DNA from: Curtobacterium sp. 9128
GTDB taxonomy: Bacteria > Actinomycetota > Actinomycetes > Actinomycetales > Microbacteriaceae
Assembly (NCBI RefSeq): GCF_007673775.1
Contig: NZ_VEAF01000002.1
Coordinates: 124,001-188,000, forward strand
Length of the DNA: 64,000 bases
Direction of reading: 5' to 3'
Shown here: positions 44,293-52,949 of the stretch, one piece after another
How positions within the stretch are numbered: position 1 is the stretch's first letter
Layout of the letters: each line of letters opens with the position of its first letter
The notes under the pieces: model-generated
The model's input: only the letters and a program-made list of their open reading frames with translations
What the model was told of the DNA's origin: nothing
The model's database searches: none
Program-made: the position numbers and the translations under genes

Positions 44293-45171
44293 GTGACCGA
44301 CCCGACCGACGCAACCGCGACGCAGCCCACGCACTGGACCCTCACACTCGTCTGTGACGACCAGCCCGGGATCGTGCACGCCGTCTCCGGAGCGGTCGTC
44401 GCGGCGGACGGCAACATCACCGAGTCGCAGCAGTTCTCGAGCGTCGACACGAACACGTTCTTCATGCGTCTGCAGGTGATGGCCCCGGTGGACCGCGCCA
44501 CGTTCGAAGCCGCACTCGCCCCGGTCGCCGAGCGGTACGGTGCGCGGGTCCAGCTCGACGTGGTGGGCCGACCGCTGCGCACGCTGGTCCTCGTCTCGAA
44601 GGCGGGGCACTGCCTGAACGACCTGCTCTACCGGCAGCGGGGTGGGCAGCTCCCGATCGAGGTGCCCCTCGTCCTGTCCAACCACACGGAGCTCGGCGGG
44701 TTGGCGTCGTTCTACTCGGTGCCGTTCGAACACCGGCCGGTCACCGACGCGGCGAGCAAGCAGGCGATGGAACAGCGCATCCTGCAGGCGGTGCAGGAGC
44801 ACGACATCGAGCTCGTCGTCCTCGCCCGGTACATGCAGATCCTCTCGCCGGAGCTCTGCGCCGCGCTCGAGGGCCGCGCCGTCAACATCCACCACTCCTT
44901 CCTGCCCGGCTTCAAGGGTGCGAACCCGTACCGGCAGGCGCACGCCCGCGGGGTGAAGCTGATCGGCGCGACGGCGCACTTCGTCACGAGCGACCTCGAC
45001 GAGGGCCCGATCATCGAGCAGAACGTCGTCCGCGTCGACCACACGAAGGACCCGTCCGAGCTCGTGTCGATCGGCCAGGACGAGGAGTCCCGCACCCTCA
45101 CCCAGGCGGTGCGCTGGATCGCGGAGGACCGCGTCCTCCTCGACGGCGCACGCACGATCATCTTCAAGTAG
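44293..45171 (+). CDS. purU: Formyltetrahydrofolate deformylase
   Basis: This 292-aa enzyme hydrolyses 10-formyl-THF to formate and THF. The N-terminal ACT domain (about 14-90, LTLVCDDQPGIVHAVSGAVV) precedes the formyltransferase-like domain with LSNHTE (about 127), VNIHHSFLPGF (about 196-206) and TSDLDEGPIIEQ (about 233-244). It starts at GTG 44293, six bases after TAGCCT, with no leader. It leads a putative operon with the DUF2568 gene and nagA. Confidence 0.95.
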   Translation: MTDPTDATATQPTHWTLTLVCDDQPGIVHAVSGAVVAADGNITESQQFSSVDTNTFFMRLQVMAPVDRATFEAALAPVAERYGARVQLDVVGRPLRTLVLVSKAGHCLNDLLYRQRGGQLPIEVPLVLSNHTELGGLASFYSVPFEHRPVTDAASKQAMEQRILQAVQEHDIELVVLARYMQILSPELCAALEGRAVNIHHSFLPGFKGANPYRQAHARGVKLIGATAHFVTSDLDEGPIIEQNVVRVDHTKDPSELVSIGQDEESRTLTQAVRWIAEDRVLLDGARTIIFK

Positions 45172-45179
45172 GACCCACC

Positions 45180-45587
45180 ATGAGCAACGCACCACGCTCA
45201 CCCCTCGACTGGGGCGACACCCCGGATCCGTCCGCGATCGGCAAGCCCCGGCGCGAGTTCGACGCGTGGAAGGTCCTCCGGGTCGTCGTCTGCACGTTCG
45301 GCCTGCTGTCGCTGGCGTACTGGGGCTACATCGCGTGGCCGTTCCCGATGCCCGGCATCCTGTTCATGATCGGCGCGCCGGTCTTCGCGATGCTGGTCTG
45401 GTACTTCTTCCGGTCGCCGCGGTCCCCCATCGAGACCGACATCGTCGGCAAGACCATCGTCGAGGTGGCGCTGGTGATCGCGGCTGGTGGCTGCTGGGTC
45501 TCGATCGGGCACCCGGTGGTGGGCCTGGTCTTCGTCGTGGTCGCAGCGGTCTCCGGGATCGTCACGTTCCGGCAGGAGACCCGATGA
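45180..45587 (+). CDS. DUF2568/YrdB-type membrane protein
   Basis: This 135-aa protein has a polar N-terminus (SNAPRSPLDWGDTPDPSAIG) and four predicted membrane helices (about 33-52, 57-75, 89-105 and 109-127). The pattern fits DUF2568 (YrdB), a family without known function. It starts 8 bp after purU and overlaps nagA by 4 nt (ATGA), so it is co-transcribed. Confidence 0.75.
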   Translation: MSNAPRSPLDWGDTPDPSAIGKPRREFDAWKVLRVVVCTFGLLSLAYWGYIAWPFPMPGILFMIGAPVFAMLVWYFFRSPRSPIETDIVGKTIVEVALVIAAGGCWVSIGHPVVGLVFVVVAAVSGIVTFRQETR

Positions 45588-46732
45588 CCGGCCTGGAGGC
45601 CCGACGCGCGCTGGTCCGCGCCGCCCACGTCGTCGACGTGGCCGGGTCCACCGCCGACGGCTGGGTCCTCCTCGACGGTGACACCATCCGAGCGGTCGGC
45701 TCCGGTGCCGACGCCCCGACGGCGGACGCGGTCCTCGACCTCGGCGACGCGGTCCTCACCCCGGGCTTCATCGACCTGCACGGGCACGGCGGCGCGACCG
45801 AGTCCTACGAGGACGACGACGTCGCCGCGGCCCTCGCGATGCACCGGTCGCACGGCACGACCCGTTCGGTGCTCTCCCTCGTCGCCAACCCGGTCCCGGA
45901 CACCGCGGCGTCGCTCGCCCGGATCCGCACCCTGATGCACGACGACCCGCTCGTGCTCGGCGCCCACCTCGAGGGCCCGTTCCTCTCCCCGCACAACAAG
46001 GGCGCCCACAACGAGGCGTTCCTGGTCGATCCGACGCCGGCGTCCGTCGATGCCCTGCTGTCGGCCGGCGACGGGGTCGTCCGCCAGGTCACGATCGCCC
46101 CGGAGCTGCCCGGCGCGATCGACGCGGTCCACCGTCTCGTCGCCGCGGGTGTGGCCGTCGCGGTCGGGCACACCGTGGCCACGTACGACCAGGCCCGGGC
46201 GGCGTTCGACGCCGGCGCGACGATCCTGACCCACGCGTGGAACGCCATGCCGGGGCTGCACCACCGCGCACCCGGGCCGATCGGCGCGGCCGTCGCCGAC
46301 GATCGCGTGACGCTCGAGCTCATCCTGGACGGCGTGCACGTGCACCCCGTCGTCGCCACGGCGCTGATGCGGGCCGCTCCGGGCCGGGTGGCACTCATCA
46401 CCGACGCGATGGGGGCCGCCGGCGCCGCGGACGGGTCCTACCGACTCGGCTCGCTCGACGTGACCGTGACCGACGGGGTGGCGCACGTCGCCGGGACGGA
46501 CACGATCGCGGGATCGACGCTCACGCAAGACGTCGCGCTGCGGAACGCCGTGACGCTCGTCGGTCGTCCGCTGCCCGATGCTGTCGCGGCGCTCACGAGC
46601 ATCCCGGCCGGGGCGCTCGGACTCGGCGACCGGCTCGGGCGCCTCGCTCCGGGGTTCGCCGCCGACCTCGTGGCGCTGTCGCCCGAGCTCGCGGTGCAGC
46701 GCGTGTGGGCAGACGGACGAGCGCTGCGCTGA
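45584..46732 (+). CDS. nagA: N-acetylglucosamine-6-phosphate deacetylase
   Basis: This 382-aa metal-dependent amidohydrolase removes acetate from GlcNAc-6-P. Metal and substrate ligands are visible: FIDLHGHGGATES (about 58-70), HLEGPFLSP (about 126-134), AVGHTVATY (about 189-197), THAWNAMPGLHHR (about 214-226) and ITDAMGAAG (about 268-276). It is downstream of purU and the DUF2568 gene, not next to nagB (4 kb away), which is unusual. No DasR-like site is seen directly upstream. Confidence 0.93.
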   Translation: MTGLEARRALVRAAHVVDVAGSTADGWVLLDGDTIRAVGSGADAPTADAVLDLGDAVLTPGFIDLHGHGGATESYEDDDVAAALAMHRSHGTTRSVLSLVANPVPDTAASLARIRTLMHDDPLVLGAHLEGPFLSPHNKGAHNEAFLVDPTPASVDALLSAGDGVVRQVTIAPELPGAIDAVHRLVAAGVAVAVGHTVATYDQARAAFDAGATILTHAWNAMPGLHHRAPGPIGAAVADDRVTLELILDGVHVHPVVATALMRAAPGRVALITDAMGAAGAADGSYRLGSLDVTVTDGVAHVAGTDTIAGSTLTQDVALRNAVTLVGRPLPDAVAALTSIPAGALGLGDRLGRLAPGFAADLVALSPELAVQRVWADGRALR

Positions 46733-46771
46733 TCCGCCCCTGACCGATCCCGTGCCGTTCCGCTCGGCCTG

Positions 46772-46809
46772 ACGACGACTGCACGTGCGGGCGCGCGTGC
46801 GGTCGTCGT
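46772..46809. terminator. Terminator hairpin after nagA
   Basis: ACGACGACTGCACG (46772-46785) pairs with 46796-46809 with one mismatch and a 10-nt loop. It lies between the convergent nagA and SDR genes. After it, CCGCCGCGCGGTCAG occurs twice in tandem (about 46838-46870). Confidence 0.65.
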
Positions 46810-46875
46810 CCACGCGAGCAGGTCCCACCGGATCGCCGCGCGGTCAGCCCGCCGCGCGGTCAGCCCGCACCGCGA

Positions 46876-47772
46876 TCAGACCGCCGCGCGCTCGACGACC
46901 CCCGCCACGAAGGCCCGGACCCGGTCCCGGAACGCCGGGTCCGCCGCGGCGCCGCGGACCGGCACGGGGTGGAGACGACGGTCCGAGCGCCGCAGTGCCG
47001 GACCGATGAAGGTGCCCTCGGGGACGTCGGCCGCCGTCGCTGCCCACAGCGTGGAGCGGGCACCGTCCTCGGCGGTGCGGGCTGCGAGCCGCGCGACCCG
47101 GCCGGCGAGCCTGGCGCCGAGGGTCTCGGCCTGCCCGTTCATCCCCGTCGCGGCGATGCCCGGGTGCGCCACGACCGACCGGACCGGCGACCCCGATGCC
47201 CGCAGCCGCAGCCCGAGGTCCACCGCGAGGGCAGCAGCCGCGGTCTTCGAGTCGGTGTACGCCGCGAACTGCCGGTAGCGCTCCGGCCGGTCGACCGCGT
47301 CGAGGTCCGGCACCCGGGACGTCCGCTGCGACAGGTTCGACCCGACGAGCACGACGCGCGGCGCCGGGCCGCCGAGGACGGGCAGCATCGCCTCGGCGAG
47401 GACCGCGGGCCCGACGACGTTCGTCGCCCAGGTGCGCTCCACCCCGTCGACGCTCCGGGCGAAGCGTGGGACGGAGACGCCCGCGTTGTTGACGAGTGCG
47501 TCGACGACGACCCGGTCGTCGTCGAGGCCGTGGACGAACGCCCTGACCGAGGCGACGGACGCGGTGTCGAGGAGCCGTGCCTCCAGACCGTCCAGGGCGG
47601 GCAGGACGCGAGCGGCCTTGTCGAGGTCCCGGACACCGGCGACGACGCGCGCACCGGCGGCGGCGAGACGCGTGGCGACGACGAGACCGAGGCCGCCGGT
47701 CGCGCCGGTCACGACGACGGTCCGGCCGTGCTGGTCGGGCATCTGGGCGGGTTCCCACGGGAAGGGCTGCAT
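46876..47772 (-). CDS. Short-chain dehydrogenase/reductase
   Basis: This 298-aa SDR has TVVVTGATGGLGLVVATRLA (about 18-37), the NNAG motif in DALVNNAGVSVPRF (about 90-103), a catalytic serine region VVLVGSNLSQRT and the YxxxK pair in AAYTDSKTAAAAL (about 170-182). The substrate is unknown; the family includes retinol-dehydrogenase-like reductases. It diverges from a TetR gene across two matched operators, so that TetR probably represses it. Confidence 0.88.
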   Translation of the reverse strand: MQPFPWEPAQMPDQHGRTVVVTGATGGLGLVVATRLAAAGARVVAGVRDLDKAARVLPALDGLEARLLDTASVASVRAFVHGLDDDRVVVDALVNNAGVSVPRFARSVDGVERTWATNVVGPAVLAEAMLPVLGGPAPRVVLVGSNLSQRTSRVPDLDAVDRPERYRQFAAYTDSKTAAAALAVDLGLRLRASGSPVRSVVAHPGIAATGMNGQAETLGARLAGRVARLAARTAEDGARSTLWAATAADVPEGTFIGPALRRSDRRLHPVPVRGAAADPAFRDRVRAFVAGVVERAAV

Positions 47773-47790
47773 GGTGACTCCTGACGAAAG

Positions 47791-47835
47791 CGGATGGATG
47801 ATCCGGAACGGTAGCACAACCGGATAGACTGTCCG
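47791..47835. promoter_or_regulatory. Twin TetR operators
   Basis: Two 15-nt inverted repeats share the pattern CGGAT-N5-(A/G)TCCG: CGGATGGATGATCCG at 47791-47805 and CGGATAGACTGTCCG at 47821-47835. Their starts are 30 bp apart, three helical turns. The second overlaps TAGACT, the -10 of tetR, which lies six bases before its ATG. Repression of both directions is expected. Confidence 0.8.
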
Positions 47836-47836
47836 C

Positions 47837-48412
47837 ATGGTCGAACTCGCCCGCCCGGACTCCCTCCGCTCCGACGCGCTCCGGAACCGGTCGGCCCTGC
47901 TCGAGGTCGCCCGCCAGCACCGAGACCGAGGCGAGCCGGCGCAGCTCAACGCCGTCGCGCGCGAGGCCGGCGTCGGTGTCGGGACCGCCTACCGGCACTT
48001 CCCGACCCAGCAGCACCTGCTCGAGGCACTGGCGATCGACGGGTTCGAGGCGATGCTCGACCGTGTGCGCGTCGCGGTGGTCCTGCCGGACCCCGAGGAC
48101 GCCTTCCGCGGCGTCGTCACGGCGGCGTTCCACGGGATGGTCGAGGACACGGCCCTCGGCGACCTCCTCACCGACGGCGGCTTCTCGTGCGCGGACACGA
48201 CGGCACTCGCCGGCGACCTGGTCGACGAGGTGCGCGCGCTGCTGGAGCGGGCCTCGGCCGCCGGGGTCGTCCGGGCCGACGTCGGGCCGGACGACCTCCG
48301 TCGGCTCATCTGCGGGGTGCGGACGGCCGCCACCGCGGGCGGCGTGCCGGTGCCGGATCCTGAGCGGTACGTCGACATCCTGCTCGCCGGGCTCCGACCA
48401 CTGCGAGGATGA
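47837..48412 (+). CDS. TetR-family regulator
   Basis: This 191-aa protein has an N-terminal helix-turn-helix (about 14-60, PAQLNAVAREAGVGVGTAYRHFPTQQHLLEAL) and a variable ligand-binding C-terminus. The ATG is leaderless, six bases after TAGACT. It faces the SDR gene and overlaps the aminotransferase gene by 4 nt (ATGA), so the aminotransferase may share its control. Confidence 0.9.
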   Translation: MVELARPDSLRSDALRNRSALLEVARQHRDRGEPAQLNAVAREAGVGVGTAYRHFPTQQHLLEALAIDGFEAMLDRVRVAVVLPDPEDAFRGVVTAAFHGMVEDTALGDLLTDGGFSCADTTALAGDLVDEVRALLERASAAGVVRADVGPDDLRRLICGVRTAATAGGVPVPDPERYVDILLAGLRPLRG

Positions 48413-49599
48413 GCCCCATGAGCGTGATGGTCTCCCTGTTCGACGCCAGCCGGTCCCGCACGAGCGAGAAGTACACGGCATACCCACCGGACGTGCTGCC
48501 GATGTTCGTCGCGGAGATGGACAGCTCCCTCGCCGAGCCCGTACGGGATGCCCTCGTGGCCGCGGTCAGCGCCGGGGACACCGGGTACGTGGGGCACGGG
48601 CGCGCACTGCCCGAGGCGTTCGCGGACTTCGCGGCCGACCGGTGGGGGTGGCGGGTCGACCCCGACCTGGTCCGGACGACCACCGACGTGTCCGTCGCGG
48701 CGGTGGAGGTCCTCCGTCGGGTGATCGAACCCGGCGACCAGGTCGTCGTCATGCCGCCCGTGTACCCGCCGTTCTGGGACTACGTCACCGAGGCCGGCGG
48801 CTCCGTGACCGAGGTCCCGCTCATCGCGCCGGAGGGGGAACCCGATCCGTTCGACACGACCGCCGGGTGGCGGATGGACCTCGACGGCATCCGGCGCGCG
48901 TTCACCGACGGTGCTCGCACGGTGCTGCTCTGCAACCCGCACAACCCGCTCGGGCTCGTCCACGACCGCGACGCCCTCGTGGCGCTGGCGCAGCTCGCCG
49001 CCGAGTTCGACGCCGTGGTGGTCTCCGACGAGATCCACGCGCCGCTCGTGCACGCCGACGCGACCTTCACGCCGTTCCTCGACTCGTGCCCGGAGGCCGC
49101 TGCGCTCGGCGTCGCCCTGACGAGCGCGAGCAAGGCGTGGAACACCGCCGGCACGAAGTGCGCCCTCATGGTCGGCGCGTCAGACCGGGCGCGCGGGTGG
49201 TTCGACGGACTGCCGGCCGAGGTCGTCGAACGCACCAGCATCCTCGGCTACACGGCCAGCGTCGCCGCGTTCCGGGAGGGCGGCCCCTGGCTGGCGTCCC
49301 TGCTGGCCGAACTCGCCGCGAACCGGAGGATCCTCGCCGAGGAACTCGCCACGGCCCTGCCCGGTGCGCGAGCCCGACAGCCGCAGGCGTCGTACCTGTC
49401 GTGGATCGACATGACCGCCCTGCCGTGGGGCGACGACCCCGCGGCAGCGCTGGTCGACGAGGCCCGGGTCGCGCTCGCCAGCGGGCCGGCCTTCGGGCGG
49501 CAGGGGCGCGGCTTCGCGCGGCTCAACTTCGGGTGTTCGGAGGAGACCCTGCGCGAGGGGCTCTCCCGCCTGCACGCCGCGTACGACGCACGACGCTGA
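48409..49599 (+). CDS. PatB/MalY-type PLP aminotransferase or C-S lyase
   Basis: This 396-aa fold-type-I PLP enzyme has the lysine motif TSASKAWNTAGTKCAL (about 237-252), LPMFVAEMDSSLAEPV (about 30-45), CNPHNPLGLVHDRD and VSDEIHAPLVH. The MalY/PatB subfamily includes cystathionine beta-lyases and C-S lyases. The substrate is not identified. It overlaps the tetR gene and ends at a convergent hairpin. Confidence 0.85.
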   Translation: MSPMSVMVSLFDASRSRTSEKYTAYPPDVLPMFVAEMDSSLAEPVRDALVAAVSAGDTGYVGHGRALPEAFADFAADRWGWRVDPDLVRTTTDVSVAAVEVLRRVIEPGDQVVVMPPVYPPFWDYVTEAGGSVTEVPLIAPEGEPDPFDTTAGWRMDLDGIRRAFTDGARTVLLCNPHNPLGLVHDRDALVALAQLAAEFDAVVVSDEIHAPLVHADATFTPFLDSCPEAAALGVALTSASKAWNTAGTKCALMVGASDRARGWFDGLPAEVVERTSILGYTASVAAFREGGPWLASLLAELAANRRILAEELATALPGARARQPQASYLSWIDMTALPWGDDPAAALVDEARVALASGPAFGRQGRGFARLNFGCSEETLREGLSRLHAAYDARR

Positions 49600-49605
49600 G
49601 CCACG

Positions 49606-49629
49606 GGTCGGCCCCGCGGCGGGCCGACC
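49606..49629. terminator. Terminator hairpin between the aminotransferase gene and nagB
   Basis: GGTCGGCCC (49606-49614) pairs perfectly with GGGCCGACC (49621-49629) around a 6-nt loop, in the 45-bp gap between convergent genes. Confidence 0.7.
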
Positions 49630-49644
49630 TGACCGGCGCCGCGG

Positions 49645-50430
49645 CTACTCGAACCGCTGCCAGGACGGCTTGTTCGCGTACGTGTACCGGTAGTAGTCGG
49701 CCAGGCGCAGCCCGGCGGCGGCCTCCTCGTCGACGACGACGGTGGCGTGCTCGTGCAGCTGCAGCGCGCTCCCCGGCACGAACGACGACAACGGCCCCTC
49801 GACCGCCGCAGCGACCGCGTCCGCCTTCGCCGACCCCTGCGCCACCAGCACCAGCTCCCCCGCCTCGAGGATCGTGCCCAACCCCTGCGTCATGCAGTGC
49901 GTCGGCACCTGGTCCGGGCTGTCGAAGAACCGAGCGTTGGCTTCGCGCGTCGACGGTGCGAGCGTCTTGATCCGCGTCCGCGAGGCGAACGAGGACGTCG
50001 GCTCGTTGAACCCGATGTGTCCGTTGGCCCCGATGCCGAGGATCTGCACGTCGATCCCGCCGGCTGCACGGATCGCCGCGTCGTACTCCTTCGCCGCGAA
50101 CTCGATGTCGTCAGCACGCCCGTCCGGCACGCGGACCCGCGACTGGTCGAAGCCGAGCGGCTCGACGACGTCCCGCGCGATGACACTCGCGTACGACTCG
50201 GGGTGTTCCTCCGGGATCCCGACGTACTCGTCCAGGGCGAACCCCCGTGCAGCGGCGAAGGAGATCTCCCCCGCCTCCACTCGACGCCGCAGGTCGGCGT
50301 AGATGCCCTGCGGACTCGACCCGGTCGCGAGACCGATCACGGCGGACGGCTTCTTCGCCACGACCGAAGCGATCTTCGCCGCAGCGACGCGACCGACCTC
50401 GGCAGGCGTGGGCAGGATGATGATCTCCAC
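49645..50430 (-). CDS. nagB: Glucosamine-6-phosphate deaminase
   Basis: This 261-aa enzyme converts GlcN-6-P to fructose-6-P and ammonia. Landmarks are IGLATGSSPQGIYADLRRR (about 32-50), FALDEYVGIP (about 64-73, catalytic Asp), GIGANGHIGFNEP (about 132-144) and the His motif in ALQLHEHATVVVDEEAA. It starts at a GTG without a leader, six bases after TAGGGT. A DasR-like operator covers the -10 region, so it should be induced by GlcN-6-P. Confidence 0.95.
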   Translation of the reverse strand: MEIIILPTPAEVGRVAAAKIASVVAKKPSAVIGLATGSSPQGIYADLRRRVEAGEISFAAARGFALDEYVGIPEEHPESYASVIARDVVEPLGFDQSRVRVPDGRADDIEFAAKEYDAAIRAAGGIDVQILGIGANGHIGFNEPTSSFASRTRIKTLAPSTREANARFFDSPDQVPTHCMTQGLGTILEAGELVLVAQGSAKADAVAAAVEGPLSSFVPGSALQLHEHATVVVDEEAAAGLRLADYYRYTYANKPSWQRFE

Positions 50431-50436
50431 ACGACC

Positions 50437-50457
50437 ACCCTACTGGTCATGACCAGT
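50437..50457 (-). promoter_or_regulatory. DasR/NagR-like operator and nagB promoter
   Basis: ACTGGTCATGACCAGT (50442-50457) is a perfect 16-bp palindrome that matches the DasR responsive element pattern (ACTGGTCTAGACCAGT). It abuts the minus-strand -10 TAGGGT (50442-50437). No dasR gene is in the window. Confidence 0.85.
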
Positions 50458-50488
50458 CCCGGACAGGGTGGATCAGTAGCGTGGTGCC

Positions 50489-50968
50489 ATGCCGACGCCT
50501 GACTTCGTCCTGTCCCTCCGCCGAGCGATCGGCCACGACCCGCTCTGGCTCACCGGCGTGACCGCGGTGGTCACCCGCGGCGAGGGGCCGGACCGCGAGC
50601 TCCTCGTCGTCCGCCGTGCCGACACGGGGGCGTACACGCCGGTCACGGGCATCGTCGATCCCGGCGAGGAACCCGCCGTCGCCGCGGAGCGCGAGGTCCT
50701 CGAGGAGGCCGACGTCGTCGCGGTCGCCGAACGCCTGGCGTGGGTGCACGTCCTGCCGGAGATGACCTACCCGAACGGTGACCGGTCGCAGTACATGGAC
50801 CTCGTGTTCGCGTGCCGGTGGGAGTCGGGCGACCCGTTCCCCGCCGACGGCGAGAACACCGAGGCGTTCTGGGCCCGCCTGGACGCCCTGCCCGAGATGG
50901 GCGCCGACATGCGTGCCCGGGTGGCGGCGGCGCTGGCCGACGAGGGCCCGACCCGCTTCGAGCGCTGA
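50489..50968 (+). CDS. Nudix hydrolase
   Basis: This 159-aa protein has a Nudix box reading GIVDPGEEPAVAAEREVLEE (about 54-73), but the conserved Gly after EE is Ala (EEADV). Substrate is unknown; the fold suits nucleoside diphosphate-type substrates. The ATG at 50489 is six bases after TAGCGT. It diverges from nagB, with the DasR-like site 32 bp upstream, and ends inside a large palindrome. Confidence 0.85.
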   Translation: MPTPDFVLSLRRAIGHDPLWLTGVTAVVTRGEGPDRELLVVRRADTGAYTPVTGIVDPGEEPAVAAEREVLEEADVVAVAERLAWVHVLPEMTYPNGDRSQYMDLVFACRWESGDPFPADGENTEAFWARLDALPEMGADMRARVAAALADEGPTRFER

Positions 50969-51011
50969 CGGGAGGCGCGGGGCGGGCCCGCCCCGCGCCT
51001 CCCGTCAGCGC
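50962..51011. terminator. 50-nt perfect palindrome terminator
   Basis: A 25-bp perfect inverted repeat with no loop (50962-50986 and 50987-51011, centre GGGCCC) covers the stop codon of the Nudix gene and ends one base before the stop of the ABC ATPase gene. Both genes converge here. Confidence 0.85.
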
Positions 51012-51012
51012 G

Positions 51013-52083
51013 CTACGCGATCGGAGCGACCGCCACCGGGGCGCCGAGCAGGCGGACGGCGACGGGGTCGCCCGTGGCGCGGCGGTCCCCGACGTCGTGC
51101 TGCACGGTCACGACGGTGTCGTCGTCGAGCCGGACCGTCGTGCGGCGGATGGACCCGAGGAAGCTCGACGCGACGACCGTGCCGGTGACGCCCTCCGACG
51201 CGAAGGCGACGTCCTCCGGGCGGACGTAGGCGATGACCGGGCCGTCCGTCGCCGCCGGGTCGAGGGCCGGCACGCGGAACCCGTACACGAACACGTCCCC
51301 GCTCCGGAGGTCGCCGCGGAGCCGGTTCGACTGCCCGACGAAGTCCGCCGTGAACGCGGACGACGGTGCCCGGTACAGCTCCTCCGGTGTGCCGATCTGC
51401 TCGATGCCGCCGGCGTTCATCACCGCGATCCGGTCGGAGACGGCGAGCGCCTCTTCCTGGTCGTGGGTGACGAACACCGTGGTGATGCCGAGGTCGGACT
51501 GGATGCGCCGGATCTCGTCGCGGAGGGACACCCGCACCTTGGCGTCGAGTGCCGACAGGGGTTCGTCGAGCAGCAGCACCCGGGGCCGGGTGACGAGCGC
51601 ACGGGCGAGGGCCACGCGCTGCTGCTGACCCCCGGAGAGCTGGTGTGGGTACCGGTCGGCGAAGTCCGCCAGGTGCACCATGTCGAGCGCGTCGATCACC
51701 CGTTCGCGCCGCGCGGCAGCCGGGACCCGCCGCATCTCGAGGCCGAACGCGACGTTCTGCCGCACGGTCATGTGCGGGAACAGCGAGTACTGCTGGAAGA
51801 CCATCCCCATGTCGCGCTTGTTCGCCGGCGTGCTCGCGACGTCGGTGCCGTCGATGCGGATCGCGCCCGCGTCGACGGACTCGAGGCCGGCGAGCGCACG
51901 GAGCGCGGTCGTCTTGCCGCAGCCCGACGGGCCGAGGAGCGACAGGAACTCCCCCGGCTCGATGCGGAGTGACAGGCCGGCGAGCGCGAGGTGCGTGCCG
52001 TAGCGCTTCTCCACGGCCTCGAGCTCGACGACGGCGCCGGTCTGGGCCAGCGAGGCCGGGGCGACGGGGGTGATGGTGGTCAT
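51013..52083 (-). CDS. ABC importer ATPase (PotA/FbpC-like)
   Basis: This 356-aa ATPase has Walker A LLGPSGCGKTTALRAL (about 49-64), signature [15 protein letters not shown] (about 149-163), Walker B RVLLLDEPLSALDAKVR (about 169-185) and a C-terminal TOBE domain (about 290-350). The subfamily serves polyamine, Fe(III), thiamine, 2-aminoethylphosphonate and similar importers. It is last in the operon, overlapping the permease stop by 4 nt. The substrate cannot be fixed from sequence. Confidence 0.9.
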   Translation of the reverse strand: MTTITPVAPASLAQTGAVVELEAVEKRYGTHLALAGLSLRIEPGEFLSLLGPSGCGKTTALRALAGLESVDAGAIRIDGTDVASTPANKRDMGMVFQQYSLFPHMTVRQNVAFGLEMRRVPAAARRERVIDALDMVHLADFADRYPHQLSGGQQQRVALARALVTRPRVLLLDEPLSALDAKVRVSLRDEIRRIQSDLGITTVFVTHDQEEALAVSDRIAVMNAGGIEQIGTPEELYRAPSSAFTADFVGQSNRLRGDLRSGDVFVYGFRVPALDPAATDGPVIAYVRPEDVAFASEGVTGTVVASSFLGSIRRTTVRLDDDTVVTVQHDVGDRRATGDPVAVRLLGAPVAVAPIA

Positions 52084-52949
52084 GCGGACTCCTTGGTGGG
52101 GCGGCGACTGCCGATCCGCCCGATGGCGACGAGCAGCACGAAGCCGAACACGAGTGCGCCGAGCGAGAAGATCGCCGAGACGTACGGGTCGGTCTGCTGC
52201 ACGAGCACGAGCGCCGTCTGGAACGTCGTGCGGGAGAGGAACGAGGCGAGCGTGTACTCGCCGAGGACGACCGTGATCGCGAGGAAGCACGCGGCGAGGA
52301 TGCCGCGGCGGAGGTTCGGCAGCAGCACCCGGCGGGTGACCGTCCACCACGAGGCGCCGAGCGACCGGGCCGCCTCGGACAGCGTCGTCATGTCGGTCGC
52401 GGTGATCGCCGCGGCGATCGGGCGGAACGCGAAGGGCAGCGCGACGATCCCGATGGCGAAGGACAGCGTCCACGCCCCGGACCCGAGGACCTGCGAGACG
52501 ACCTGGTAGACGGGCACGAAGCCGACGACGAGCACCACGGCGGGGACGGTGATCGGCACGATGCAGACGAACTCGAGGACCCGACGGAGCCGCGGGTACC
52601 GCAGTGCCGTGACGACCTGCGCGGGGAGGAGCACGAGCAGCACGATCGCGACGGTGATCAGGGCGATCACGAGGCTGGCACCGAGGCCGTCGAACACGGG
52701 CTGGTACGTCGCCTGGTTCACCGGGTCGACGATCGCGGCGTAGTGCGCGCCGGTGAGGGCGCCGGTGGTGCCCTGGCGGAACGTGAACTGCACGAGCGCG
52801 AGCAGCGGCACGGCGAAGACCACGCCGACGACGACCAGGACGACCACGGCGGCGCTCCGGGACGGCGCCGCGCCGAACCGTCGCGCGGTGGGACGTGACC
52901 GACGTGCGTCGACCTGCTCGGGGCGAGCCGAGCCTCCCGTCCCGCTCAT
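52080..52949 (-). CDS. ABC importer permease 2
   Basis: This 289-aa inner-membrane permease has six helices and the EAA motif EAARSLGASWWTVTRRVLLP (about 200-219). It starts MSGTGGSARPEQVDARRSRP from the ATG at 52949. It overlaps the first permease and the ATPase gene by 4 nt each, so the subunits are coupled. Confidence 0.9.
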   Translation of the reverse strand: MSGTGGSARPEQVDARRSRPTARRFGAAPSRSAAVVVLVVVGVVFAVPLLALVQFTFRQGTTGALTGAHYAAIVDPVNQATYQPVFDGLGASLVIALITVAIVLLVLLPAQVVTALRYPRLRRVLEFVCIVPITVPAVVLVVGFVPVYQVVSQVLGSGAWTLSFAIGIVALPFAFRPIAAAITATDMTTLSEAARSLGASWWTVTRRVLLPNLRRGILAACFLAITVVLGEYTLASFLSRTTFQTALVLVQQTDPYVSAIFSLGALVFGFVLLVAIGRIGSRRPTKESA

